DNA of 64,000 nt from JANSWY01 sp965267245 (GTDB lineage Bacteria; Bacteroidota; Bacteroidia; Cytophagales; Cyclobacteriaceae), in the NCBI GenBank assembly GCA_965267245.1, contig OZ253939.1, positions 4,402,001-4,466,000 of the forward strand, given 5' to 3'. The notes below the pieces were generated by a model. It saw only the letters and a program-made list of their open reading frames with translations, was not told the DNA's origin and searched no databases. Position 1 is the first letter of the stretch. Every line of letters starts with the position of its first letter. This document shows positions 50,841 through 58,907 of the stretch, piece after piece. The position numbers were made by a program, and so were the translations under genes.

Positions 50841-50848
50841 CAAAAGTA
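50841..50848 (-). promoter_or_regulatory. Candidate -7 box for the S9 peptidase gene
   Basis: On the minus strand this reads TACTTTTG, a full match to the Bacteroidota -7 consensus TANNTTTG, 34 bp ahead of the ATG. A clear -33 TTTG element is not evident, so this is a candidate only. Confidence 0.35.
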
Positions 50849-51007
50849 ATGATTAACTGGTTATTTAAAAGATATGGAAACATCCCCAATAGACCTATTT
50901 TGACCTGTTCCTAACCCTAACCATCAATTATGGTTAAGAATTTTAGTAAGTAATCTGACAAGTGCTTCTTAATCCCTAAATAGAATCAGGCATAGAATGA
51001 AAAAGGC

Positions 51008-51015
51008 CTACTTTT
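51008..51015 (+). promoter_or_regulatory. Candidate -7 box for the Crp/Fnr regulator gene
   Basis: TACTTTTG matches TANNTTTG and is identical to the box on the other strand at 50841-50848. It would give a leader of about 105 bases before the ATG at 51125, and it argues against translation starting at 51014. No convincing -33 element is seen. Confidence 0.35.
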
Positions 51016-51124
51016 GATAATTCTAACGAGCATTCCGCTCAATTTTATACTTTCCATAACCTTTTGTGATATTTCTGTGACATTTCATGGCCTTCTTGCA
51101 ATCAAGAATCAAACACGAAATTGT

Positions 51125-51808
51125 ATGGAATTGAACATAACTCAACCCACCAATCACCTGCAGGTTACACAAGATCCTTTAACCAGCTCCTTTGTCAGCC
51201 AATATGAGACATTGGAATTTTCAAAAAACCAAAAGATCTATGAACAGTGGGACAATGCCGATTCCATCTTTTTCCTGGAAGAAGGAAGAGTAATATTGGG
51301 TAAGCAGTCTTCAGATGGCAGAACCCTCATGAAAGAAGTGATTTATGCACGTAACATATTTGGAGAAATGGCAGTATTTGATCACACCGATAGAGGTGGA
51401 TTTGCCAAGGCGCTGGATAAAAAAGTAGTTGTCAGGAGAATACCTAAGGGTGATTTCATGAAAATGCTCTTCAATAATCAGTTGATGTTATCGAGCTTTT
51501 TTGAAGTTCTCGGAAAGAGAATCGACAAATACAATAACAAAGTGGAGGACCTTCAAATGCGTGATGCACGAACCAGGGTAATTCATTACCTGGTGCAAAC
51601 CGCAGATGAACAAGGTAAGAAAGTAGGTTTTGAAATGATGATAAAAGATCCACTTACACATCAGGATATCGGTAACCTGACAGGTGTAAGCCGACAAACC
51701 ACCACAACTATTTTAAACGAATTAAAAGGTATGAACCTCATTCATATCGATACAAGAAGAATCCTAATTAGAGACCTTGACATATTACGAGAGATGTCAA
51801 AGGTTTGA
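51125..51808 (+). CDS. Crp/Fnr-family transcriptional regulator
   Basis: A 227-residue one-component regulator. I use ATG 51125; the frame is open from 51014 but that extra stretch is hydrophobic and lies over a promoter-like box. The cyclic-nucleotide-binding-like domain (about 15-130) shows 'QWDNADSIFFLEEGRVILGK' and 'ARNIFGEMAVFDHTDRGGFA'; a long dimer helix follows; the winged helix-turn-helix (about 150-215) has 'LTHQDIGNLTGVSRQTTTTI'. There is no N-terminal Cys cluster for an FNR-type Fe-S centre. The effector is unknown. A TGTCA-N6-TGACA palindrome 20 bp after the stop has the half-site geometry of this superfamily. Confidence 0.92.
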   Translation: MELNITQPTNHLQVTQDPLTSSFVSQYETLEFSKNQKIYEQWDNADSIFFLEEGRVILGKQSSDGRTLMKEVIYARNIFGEMAVFDHTDRGGFAKALDKKVVVRRIPKGDFMKMLFNNQLMLSSFFEVLGKRIDKYNNKVEDLQMRDARTRVIHYLVQTADEQGKKVGFEMMIKDPLTHQDIGNLTGVSRQTTTTILNELKGMNLIHIDTRRILIRDLDILREMSKV

Positions 51809-51828
51809 TTGGTGTGTGTTAGACGATG

Positions 51829-51854
51829 CAGTTTGTCAATATTTTGACAAACTG
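51829..51854. promoter_or_regulatory. Perfect palindrome with Crp/Fnr-like half-site spacing
   Basis: CAGTTTGTCAA and TTGACAAACTG pair perfectly over 11 bases around TATT. Its core TGTCA-N6-TGACA has the 5-6-5 layout of Crp/Fnr-superfamily operators. It lies 20 bp after the regulator's stop and 28 bp before the DUF6503-like gene, where it could control that gene. A terminator role is also possible but there is no T-run. Confidence 0.5.
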
Positions 51855-51882
51855 TATCTTAGTCTCTTCGTAAACAAAACAC

Positions 51883-52635
51883 ATGAGCATTAAAACCGGA
51901 ATTCTTTACTTCTCCCTGATAATCATTTCCTGTAGTTCACCCAGCACTGAGGAACCCTCAAAAGCCCAACAAATAATTGACGCATCTATTGCCGCCCACG
52001 GGTTTGATAACCTTACAAATAAGAAAATTACCTTTGATTTCAGGGGAAGGGAATATGCTGTGGAACGGTTTCCGGACAGTTATAATTATTATAGAATTTG
52101 GCAGGATTCACTTGGTTTAGTGACAGATAAACTGGTTAATTCTACAAACTTTTCCCGAAATATTAATGGTCAATTATTGCAAATAGAAGAAGAGTGGGCA
52201 CAGAAATACAGCCGTTCAGTTAATTCTGTATTGTATTTTTTCCAGCTGCCTTTTGGATTGAATGATCCAGCTGTGAATAAGAATTTCATAGGAGAAATTC
52301 AGCTTGAAGGAGAAACCTATCATTTGATCAATGTAACTTTTCAACAAGAGGGTGGAGGAGAGGACTTTGAAGACCAATTCTTATATTGGATCAATCAACA
52401 AACCAATCTCGTAGATTACATAGCGTACAATTACATCACAGACGGTGGGGGTGTAAGGTTGAGAAAAGCCATCAACCGAAGAACAATTGAGGGTTTAGTT
52501 TTTCAGGATTACATCAATTTTAAACCAGATGATAAGTCCACACCTCTGGACCAATTGGATGATCTTTATATAGAGGGTAAGCTCATAGAGTTGAGTCGTA
52601 TTGAATCTGAAAATATTAAAGTGTTGTCTCTTTAA
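51883..52635 (+). CDS. DUF6503-like lipoprotein
   Basis: A 250-residue lipoprotein; the signal ends at LIIISC (Cys17). The mature protein begins with 'AQQIIDASIAAHGFDNLTNK' and 'ITFDFRGREYAVER', which I recognise as the start of a Bacteroidota family related to LolA/outer-membrane lipoprotein-sorting folds (DUF6503). Residues further on are beta-rich. No catalytic motif is visible. It may be controlled by the Crp/Fnr protein encoded upstream, given the palindrome between them. Its stop overlaps that of the convergent lgt gene in TTAA. Confidence 0.68.
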   Translation: MSIKTGILYFSLIIISCSSPSTEEPSKAQQIIDASIAAHGFDNLTNKKITFDFRGREYAVERFPDSYNYYRIWQDSLGLVTDKLVNSTNFSRNINGQLLQIEEEWAQKYSRSVNSVLYFFQLPFGLNDPAVNKNFIGEIQLEGETYHLINVTFQQEGGGEDFEDQFLYWINQQTNLVDYIAYNYITDGGGVRLRKAINRRTIEGLVFQDYINFKPDDKSTPLDQLDDLYIEGKLIELSRIESENIKVLSL

Positions 52636-53825
52636 GTGGTAAGTTTCTTCTTTCGTTTGTAGGAGAGAATCATGACTAATATGCCAATAAGGACAAAAGG
52701 AACACTTAACCATTGACCCATATTTAAAGGGATATTTTCCTCAAAGGGCACCTGATTGATCTTGAAGAATTCATCTACAAACCGAAGAGAAAACAGGACA
52801 GTTAAAAACAGCCCAATCATAAAACCTTCAGGTAGCTGCTCACGGTTATGGTACCAAAGGTGGAATAAACCAAGGAAAATCAAAACACAATAAAAAGCTT
52901 CGTAGAGCTGAGCGGGATGTCTTGGGACGCCATAGGCCTCAGCAGTAACCACCATATGACCTGCTTCATTTCCAATAGTTACATTCATCGTTTGGTTCTC
53001 CAACATGATCACATGAGGTTCCTTCTTATCATTTCTCAATGGCTCACTCAGTATTTTGCTCACAGTATTCGTGTAGTAGTCTTTTACTTTAGTCTCATCC
53101 AGTGAAAGTTTCCTCAGGTAGTGAAATTTAATATTCACCGGCACATAACCATCAACACCTTCCCTATTGTCATCTTTCTCAAATTCAATTTTCTCTAGCT
53201 GATCAATATTGTAATCAAGTCTGTCCTCCATGCTCCTCGCAAAAACGATCCCTGAATCACTATTGGTAGGTATGCCAATCATCTCAGAATTCATAAAGTT
53301 TCCTGTACGGATCATAGCACCTGTTAGTGCTACCACAATAGTGAGTCTGTCCAGCATGTAAGCAAAACTTTGCCCTTCTCTTTTTTTCTTTTTAGAAGAG
53401 AGTTTAACAGGTATCGCAAGAAATCCTTTAATGATTGGGAACATCTTAACCCGAACATCATAATTACTGTAAATCCACACGGCAGTAAATATACCAAGTG
53501 CGCCTCCGTGACTGGCAAGTCCTCCTTCCCATATTTTGAGAATTTCAATAGGATTGGACAGATAGTGAACAGGATCATAAAACAAACAATGACCAAGTCT
53601 TGCACCCAGGACCGTCCCTAAAATCATGTGCACAGTAAGGATATCAATTTCCCTTTCTGGTTTTCTTTCTTTCCGATAGATGTAGTACATGATCTGTTGA
53701 GAAACAATGAATCCGCCAGCAAACAACAAACCATACCATCTTACTGGGTGGTTCAATTTGGGTATAACAAAAATGTCAGGATCGATACTCCAAACGATGT
53801 ATGATAATGTAGAAAGTAAATTCAT
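52632..53825 (-). CDS. lgt: Prolipoprotein diacylglyceryl transferase with large insertion
   Basis: A 397-residue inner-membrane enzyme that transfers diacylglycerol from phosphatidylglycerol to the lipobox Cys of prolipoproteins. Conserved motifs: 'VRWYGLLFAGGF', His106 in 'GGLASHGGALG', Arg173 in 'IRTGNFMNSEMIG', and 'RHPAQLYEA'. Typical Lgt is about 260-300 residues. Here a charged insertion of roughly 110 residues (about 188-298) sits between the RTGN and RHPAQ motifs, in the periplasmic head region, with a shorter Lys-rich loop at 140-152. It follows trkH by 4 bp. The window encodes many lipoproteins that need this enzyme. Confidence 0.95.
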   Translation of the reverse strand: MNLLSTLSYIVWSIDPDIFVIPKLNHPVRWYGLLFAGGFIVSQQIMYYIYRKERKPEREIDILTVHMILGTVLGARLGHCLFYDPVHYLSNPIEILKIWEGGLASHGGALGIFTAVWIYSNYDVRVKMFPIIKGFLAIPVKLSSKKKKREGQSFAYMLDRLTIVVALTGAMIRTGNFMNSEMIGIPTNSDSGIVFARSMEDRLDYNIDQLEKIEFEKDDNREGVDGYVPVNIKFHYLRKLSLDETKVKDYYTNTVSKILSEPLRNDKKEPHVIMLENQTMNVTIGNEAGHMVVTAEAYGVPRHPAQLYEAFYCVLIFLGLFHLWYHNREQLPEGFMIGLFLTVLFSLRFVDEFFKINQVPFEENIPLNMGQWLSVPFVLIGILVMILSYKRKKKLTT

Positions 53826-53829
53826 TGAT

Positions 53830-55287
53830 CTAGTATTTTCTCCAGAAATATGGAGTGAATAAGATTAATACTGTAAATAGTTCTAACCTACCGAGCAACA
53901 TTAAAAATGACAGCAACCATTTCCCCGGGATCGGTATGTGCGCAAAGTTATCAACTGGGCCGACAGAACCAATACCCGGGCCAACATTTCCAAGACAAGT
54001 TGCCACAGCACCCACAGATGTCATGAAATCAACTCCAAAGGTTGCCATAACTACAGAGCTGACAGCAAAAATGGAAATATATATCATGATGAATGCCAGA
54101 ATATTAAATACAATGTCCCTGGAAACAGCACGCCCATTAAACCTTACCGGGATGACTGCTGAGGGGTGAATTTGACGTTTTAATTCCAGTATACTGTTCT
54201 TGATCAGAATAATATGTCTCACAAGTTTTACGCCACCAGCCGTTGAACCAGCGGAAGCTCCAAAAAACAGCATAACGAAGATCATTACAGTAATGAAAGC
54301 ATCATAACTGGTATAATCTGCTGTGACATAGCCTGTAGTTGTGATGATAGACACTACCTGGAAAAACCCTTCTCTGATAGATTGTTCCAGTGGTTCTGTG
54401 CTGTCAAAATATATAGTGAACCCAATAATGAGGGCAAAGAGTACCGTAAAACCAAGGTAGAATCGAAATTCTTCATTTCCCAACACCTTTTTGAAGTTAC
54501 CATGAAGACCAAAGTAGGTCATGGTAAAATTGGTGCCTGCCAGGAACATAAATATGATGATTACTGTCTGAATGAAACCACTGTCAAAATAGGCGATACT
54601 GGCATTTTTAGTCGAAAATCCTCCAGTGGCCATGGTGGTCAGGGCATGATTAATGGCATCATAAAAACTCATACCACCTACCCATAACAATAGCATTTCC
54701 GTAGTGGTTAACCCAAGATAAATGAGCCAAAGTCTTTTGGCTGTTTCCTTAATTCGCGGCTGTAGTTTATCCGGAGAAATTCCGGGAGCTTCCGCAACAA
54801 AGAGCTGCATTCCCCCAATACCTAAAATGGGCAATATGGCTACCGTCAATACAATAATTCCCATTCCTCCAATCCATTGGGTAAGGCTTCTCCAAAACAA
54901 AATGCCTTTTGGGACAGCCTCAATATCTGTCAGGATGGTAGCTCCAGTTGTTGAAAAACCACTAAGTGTTTCAAAGAAAGCATCCGTAAAATCCGGAATT
55001 GAGCCACTTAGAATATAGGGGAGTGTTCCAAATGCAGACATGATCAGCCAACCAAAAGTTACGATCAGGTATCCCTCCTTTTTTCTGAGGTCTTTGTTAC
55101 GATTTCTTCTTGTTCCAAGAAAAAGCACTCCTCCGAATAATAATGTAATGCCAGAAGATTGTAGAAGCGTGTACACCTCTTTTTCCTGGTAGGCCAAACT
55201 AAAAGGTATACAAAGCAACATGAAGGCCCCATTTAATAGCACCAGGAGCCCAAGGATGTTGATAATTACCTTGTAGTTTAATCTCAT
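53830..55287 (-). CDS. trkH: Trk potassium uptake system membrane subunit TrkH
   Basis: A 485-residue inner-membrane K+ channel subunit. The four half-membrane P-loops of the superfamily are visible around 'SGFSTTGATILTDIE', 'TTMATGGFSTKNAS', 'SIITTTGYVTADYT' and 'CLGNVGPGIGSVGP', each with the selectivity-filter glycine. It works with the NAD-binding TrkA protein encoded immediately upstream, which overlaps it by four bases. The transcript continues 4 bp later into lgt. This is the normal length for TrkH. Confidence 0.95.
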   Translation of the reverse strand: MRLNYKVIINILGLLVLLNGAFMLLCIPFSLAYQEKEVYTLLQSSGITLLFGGVLFLGTRRNRNKDLRKKEGYLIVTFGWLIMSAFGTLPYILSGSIPDFTDAFFETLSGFSTTGATILTDIEAVPKGILFWRSLTQWIGGMGIIVLTVAILPILGIGGMQLFVAEAPGISPDKLQPRIKETAKRLWLIYLGLTTTEMLLLWVGGMSFYDAINHALTTMATGGFSTKNASIAYFDSGFIQTVIIIFMFLAGTNFTMTYFGLHGNFKKVLGNEEFRFYLGFTVLFALIIGFTIYFDSTEPLEQSIREGFFQVVSIITTTGYVTADYTSYDAFITVMIFVMLFFGASAGSTAGGVKLVRHIILIKNSILELKRQIHPSAVIPVRFNGRAVSRDIVFNILAFIMIYISIFAVSSVVMATFGVDFMTSVGAVATCLGNVGPGIGSVGPVDNFAHIPIPGKWLLSFLMLLGRLELFTVLILFTPYFWRKY

Positions 55288-56624
55288 TTAAAGAATTTTT
55301 CGACGGTATGAATACATTCTGGTCGGCTCAAAACAACCACGCGATCTTTTGGCTCAAATCTAAAGTTTCCTCTTACGGCCAAACCCCTACCTTTTCTGAT
55401 TACACCACCAACAATAGCTGTTTTGGGCAATTCAAGGTTACGAAGCTCCTCATCCATGATTTTGGAACCTTCTTTTACCTCAAATTCCAATATTTCTGCG
55501 TCCACACCATGGATACTGGTAAGGTTCAGGACTTCCCCTTTTCGGATATACCGGAATATGAAATTCGCAGCAATTAGTTTCTTGTTGATCAGTGTATCTA
55601 CCCCAATGTTTTGAGAAAGATGGATGTAATCCATGTTTTCCACCAGGGCGATTGTTTTTTGGACGCCTCTATTTTTTGCAACCAGTGAAGAGATGATATT
55701 GGTTTCTGAATTTCCTGTTAGGGCAATAAAAGCATCAATGTCCTGAATACCTTCTTCTTCTAACAATTCTACATCCCTACCATCCCCATTAATGATCATG
55801 ACATCACTCAATTGATCAGCAAGGTCAAAACATTTTTGCTTATCCTGTTCAATGAGTTTGATCTTGTATTTTTTGCTTAGAACCTTGGCCGTGTTGAAAC
55901 CAGCCTTGCTACCTCCCAGGATCATGATGTTTCTGATGTCCATCCGCTGTTTTCCGGCAAGAGAAATCACTCGTTCTACTCCATCTGGCTGTGCAATAAA
56001 ATAAGCATGATCATCCTGGATGAATTTGTTATCACCATGGGGAATGATTGTCTTGTTATTTCTAAGTATTGCAACTGTGGTGAAGTTATGGTCTGGATTT
56101 AGGTAGGCTGTTTCTGTAAGTGTTTTATCTCTCAGTTCTGAATTCTCATCAACAGTAATACCAATCAGTGAGAGCATTCCTTTCTCAAAATCGAAAGTAT
56201 CTGTGAGGGCTGTGTCTCTCAAAAGTCGTTTGATCTCTTTTGCTGCCAGCGACTCGGGGGAAATGATTTCATCTATCCCTATATTCTTGAGATCAAGTTT
56301 TTCTTTGCTATGAAGGAATTCCGTGTTGCTGATCCGGGCAATTGTCTTCTTAGCACCAAGATTTTTGCCTATGATCGTTGTAGCAATATTGGTTTCCTCG
56401 GAGGAAGTAACCGCTATAAGTAAATCGGCTTTACCCACATTGGCCTCTTCCAAAACTTTCAAAGAGGTGGAGTTACCTTTTACTGTGCTTACATCCAAAT
56501 GGTTGGACACATAATCCAGAACTTCGTTATCCATATCGATCAGGATGATATCCTGTTCTTCAAAGGCGAGAAGCTTTGCCAGGTGAAATCCAAGATCTCC
56601 GGCCCCTGCTATGATTATTCTCAT
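55284..56624 (-). CDS. trkA: Trk potassium uptake regulatory subunit TrkA
   Basis: A 446-residue peripheral regulator that gates TrkH in response to nucleotides. It has the duplicated plan of long TrkA proteins: RCK-N domain 1 (GAGDLGFHLAKLLA, residues 6-19), TrkA-C 1, RCK-N domain 2 ('MILGGSKAGFNTAKVLSKKY', from about 233) and TrkA-C 2. Acidic residues after each second strand (LIDMDNE, LIEQDKQ) indicate NAD(H) binding. It is the first gene of the trkA-trkH-lgt operon, with a TANNTTTG match 26 bp ahead. Confidence 0.95.
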   Translation of the reverse strand: MRIIIAGAGDLGFHLAKLLAFEEQDIILIDMDNEVLDYVSNHLDVSTVKGNSTSLKVLEEANVGKADLLIAVTSSEETNIATTIIGKNLGAKKTIARISNTEFLHSKEKLDLKNIGIDEIISPESLAAKEIKRLLRDTALTDTFDFEKGMLSLIGITVDENSELRDKTLTETAYLNPDHNFTTVAILRNNKTIIPHGDNKFIQDDHAYFIAQPDGVERVISLAGKQRMDIRNIMILGGSKAGFNTAKVLSKKYKIKLIEQDKQKCFDLADQLSDVMIINGDGRDVELLEEEGIQDIDAFIALTGNSETNIISSLVAKNRGVQKTIALVENMDYIHLSQNIGVDTLINKKLIAANFIFRYIRKGEVLNLTSIHGVDAEILEFEVKEGSKIMDEELRNLELPKTAIVGGVIRKGRGLAVRGNFRFEPKDRVVVLSRPECIHTVEKFFK

Positions 56625-56649
56625 TGAAAATCAATAATACTTTATCAGA

Positions 56650-56657
56650 CAAATATA
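56650..56657 (-). promoter_or_regulatory. Candidate -7 box for trkA-trkH-lgt
   Basis: On the minus strand this reads TATATTTG, matching TANNTTTG, 25 bp ahead of the trkA ATG. TGTTTA about 25 bases further upstream could be a weak -33 element. This is a candidate only. Confidence 0.4.
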
Positions 56658-56720
56658 TACTTTAAGCACTTAATCTAAACATTGAATGCTATTAAATCAT
56701 GAATTGTCAGAAATAGTTCC

Positions 56721-57113
56721 TTATGGTCTTACCGGGTCGTAAATCAATATTTTCTCAGTTCGTTCTTTCCATTTTGACAAAAAGTCAAGGTGAGCCTCAT
56801 GTTTTTGGTATACATCATGACCAGCAAGGTCTTCAAACCCCACTGTAAGACAATAAGAGTAGGACCTATCTACAATTGGCCGGTTTGTTGAAGAGGGGAC
56901 CCCAACATGGTAGCTGACCACAGTGGGCACATTTTTAAGAAAAGCTTTTGTATCTGCTATTGCGGCTTCCAGTTCAGATGGATCTTTGAGCCATATGAAT
57001 ACAATGTGTAAAAAATCAGCTTTGGCTGGTTTCTGAACTGCCCCGAAAGTACTTTGACTAATTCCAATGAGCCCGGCACCTAAGGCAATTTTTTTGAGAA
57101 ATTTTCTTCGCAT
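56721..57113 (-). CDS. Exported Dabb-domain (stress-responsive alpha/beta barrel) protein
   Basis: A 130-residue protein. ATG 57113 gives a twin-basic N-terminus and hydrophobic segment (MRRKFLKKIALGAGLIGISQ), signal-peptide-like; an upstream in-frame ATG at 57188 adds 25 residues without export character. The Dabb domain (about 35-130) shows 'HIVFIWLKDPSELEAAIADT', 'VVSYHVGVPSSTNRPIVD' and 'GHDVYQKHEAHLDFL'. Such dimeric barrels occur in stress proteins and some cyclases. The role here is unknown. It lies 64 bp after the DUF1801 gene on the same strand. Confidence 0.8.
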   Translation of the reverse strand: MRRKFLKKIALGAGLIGISQSTFGAVQKPAKADFLHIVFIWLKDPSELEAAIADTKAFLKNVPTVVSYHVGVPSSTNRPIVDRSYSYCLTVGFEDLAGHDVYQKHEAHLDFLSKWKERTEKILIYDPVRP

Positions 57114-57177
57114 GACGAAAGATAAGAATTCCCCTCTGAATAGGCAATTGAAAACACCAGGGAGACCTACTATGCAA

Positions 57178-57606
57178 TTACATCCCAAGTGTCATTTGGT
57201 CTTTTACTTTATGGTAGATCAATGAAGCTTTTATGCATTCTTTCAATTCCTCTACGGGGACTTTGTCATCTAATTGAAATACAATGGCACGTTTACCTTC
57301 AAATTGAAACTTTTGATCAAACACGATTCTAAATGTCTCTACTAACCGGCTTGTACATTGAAAATACATGGCATACTGATCCGGAGTTCTTTCTTTCCAG
57401 TCCATTCGCAAGGTGCTCCCATTTTTAGTGACAAAACTAGGCTCACCCCATTTTAAAGTTTCTTCAAGTTCATTTACACCTTCTGTTTCCTGGGCTGTTT
57501 GAATAATCAGTTCACGAAGAAACTGCATTTTATTCCGAACCTTGTCAGGATAAAATGCAAATACTTCATTGACTTTGGGGTCAGATTTTATTTTTAATTC
57601 ACCCAT
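57178..57606 (-). CDS. DUF1801 protein
   Basis: A 142-residue cytosolic protein of the DUF1801 family. Family features are 'YPDKVRNKMQFLRELIIQTA', 'ELEETLKWGEPSFVTKNG' and 'PVEELKECIKASLIYHKVKD'. The function is unknown. It follows the GyrI-like gene by one base and so is part of a run of four minus-strand genes from the WYL regulator at 58834 down. It is the third DUF1801 protein in the window. Confidence 0.82.
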   Translation of the reverse strand: MGELKIKSDPKVNEVFAFYPDKVRNKMQFLRELIIQTAQETEGVNELEETLKWGEPSFVTKNGSTLRMDWKERTPDQYAMYFQCTSRLVETFRIVFDQKFQFEGKRAIVFQLDDKVPVEELKECIKASLIYHKVKDQMTLGM

Positions 57607-57607
57607 T

Positions 57608-58069
57608 TTAATCGTTTACAGCTACATAAAAATCAACTTCCGCATCAGATGGATTTTGTGCTTTTTCTCCAAACGCTTCAAAGTCTGCCGTATAAGCCCT
57701 GTCAAGTTCCATGTCCCAGATTTTGGCCCAATGATTAACAATTAGCCCTTTCATTAGGTCACCTTTGGCAGAAGTTTTAACGTAATTTCCTCCACCAAAT
57801 GATTTCCCAGTCATGCCTTCCGGAATCTGATCGAGATTTTGCACTTTGCATCCCAATATAGCAGTATAAGGTTTTGTGTAATCACCTTCATATTCAGTAT
57901 AAAGTGAATAGACAGTGTTGTCCACTTTATTTGGGATTTTTTCCAGCAAATTTTCTCCCAGGAACCTACCCCATAGATCAGCGATTTCTTTATCCGCCTT
58001 GTTGTACTCATTTGTGGTTTGAATAGCAATACCAATCATGTTGAATGGCTCAATTTTCATTCTTTCCAT
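57608..58069 (-). CDS. GyrI-like/AraC effector-binding domain protein
   Basis: A 153-residue cytosolic protein of the small-molecule-binding GyrI-like fold. Supporting segments: 'IEPFNMIGIAIQTTNEYNKA', 'IADLWGRFLGENL', 'VYSLYTEYEGDYTKPYTAIL' and the C-terminal 'FEAFGEKAQNPSDAEVDFYV'. Stand-alone members bind hydrophobic ligands or hydrolyse some cyclopropanoid compounds. It lies 3 bp after a WYL-type regulator gene and 1 bp before DUF1801, so the regulator probably controls it. Confidence 0.8.
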   Translation of the reverse strand: MERMKIEPFNMIGIAIQTTNEYNKADKEIADLWGRFLGENLLEKIPNKVDNTVYSLYTEYEGDYTKPYTAILGCKVQNLDQIPEGMTGKSFGGGNYVKTSAKGDLMKGLIVNHWAKIWDMELDRAYTADFEAFGEKAQNPSDAEVDFYVAVND

Positions 58070-58072
58070 AAT

Positions 58073-58834
58073 TCAATTTTTTTGATTTATGGCAAAAGTA
58101 GAATCGTCTTGTGTCAAGGGTATGTCAGGGGTGTCCTGCCAATTTTTCCTGCATGATTCTAAATATTTTTCCAGGGTCATATCATGAGGTTCAAAAATTT
58201 CAGACGTAACCTCCATTTGATGAATACGATCCAGTCTAAAAGCCCTGAAATCTTTTCTCGTTTGACAATATGCAATTAAAACCCAATTATCCTGAGTGGT
58301 GTATAATGCGAAGGGTTCTAGTCTTCTTTCGGAGGGATGGTTGTCTAAATTCAGGTATTTGACTTGTATTACCTGAAAATTGGTGATGGTGGACTGTATT
58401 TTAATTAAGAGGTCACTGGTTTTATGATTGTCTTTGTTATTTCTCACTTGAATTCGTTCGCTGAGTAGCTCGGTAAGGTCTTTTTGATTACCTCTTAAAA
58501 CTGCTTTTACCTTAGTGATCGCATTTTGATATTCATCAGATAGAGATTGATCCTTATTCTTTAAGATTATTTGTTCAGCCGTAATCAATGCATTGGCCTC
58601 ATCTTCTGTAAACATAACCGGTGGTAACCTGTAGCTGTCCAACAGGGAATAGCCCTTTCCTTCAACGGTGATTATTGGAATTCCGGAATGTTCAAGTGTC
58701 CTGATATCCCGATAAACTGTCCTTATGCTCACACCATGTTTTGTCGCAATGTCATTGGCAGTAACTAATCGTTTTGATTGAAGATGGGTAAGAATGGCAG
58801 TTAGTCTGGCAAGCCTTGGCTTATCAAATTCCAT
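58073..58834 (-). CDS. YafY/DeoR-type HTH regulator with WYL domain
   Basis: A 253-residue one-component regulator. The N-terminal HTH_11 (about 8-62) contains 'LVTANDIATKHGVSIRTVYR' and 'DIRTLEHSGIPIITVEGKGY'. The WYL domain (about 150-235) contains 'RRLEPFALYTTQDNWVLIAY' and 'FRAFRLDRIHQMEVTSE'. WYL domains sense nucleic acids or small ligands. It leads a run of small genes (GyrI-like, DUF1801, Dabb) spaced by 1-64 bp, which suggests local autoregulated control. The effector is unknown. Confidence 0.88.
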   Translation of the reverse strand: MEFDKPRLARLTAILTHLQSKRLVTANDIATKHGVSIRTVYRDIRTLEHSGIPIITVEGKGYSLLDSYRLPPVMFTEDEANALITAEQIILKNKDQSLSDEYQNAITKVKAVLRGNQKDLTELLSERIQVRNNKDNHKTSDLLIKIQSTITNFQVIQVKYLNLDNHPSERRLEPFALYTTQDNWVLIAYCQTRKDFRAFRLDRIHQMEVTSEIFEPHDMTLEKYLESCRKNWQDTPDIPLTQDDSTFAINQKN

Positions 58835-58907
58835 TGTTTGTCAATTTTGAGATAATCAATTTACAAAAATTGAGAAAGAAATGCTCTTTACTTATTCCTA
58901 AGAAATA

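Larger units (their letters stand above)
50807..51124. other. 318-bp divergent intergenic region
   Basis: The longest gene-free stretch of the window, lying between the S9 peptidase and the Crp/Fnr regulator. It is AT-rich and contains two oppositely directed TACTTTTG boxes (50841-50848 minus, 51008-51015 plus). Apart from these I see no ORF with coding character, no strong hairpin and no long repeat. The in-frame upstream extension of the regulator (from 51014) falls in this region and is judged non-coding. Confidence 0.6.

Noticed and set aside
51014..51124. N-terminal extension of the Crp/Fnr regulator
   Set aside because: It overlaps a TANNTTTG box, is hydrophobic, and regulators of this family start close to the ATG at 51125.
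57114..57188. N-terminal extension of the Dabb protein
   Set aside because: It overlaps the DUF1801 gene end and hides a good export signal beginning at ATG 57113.
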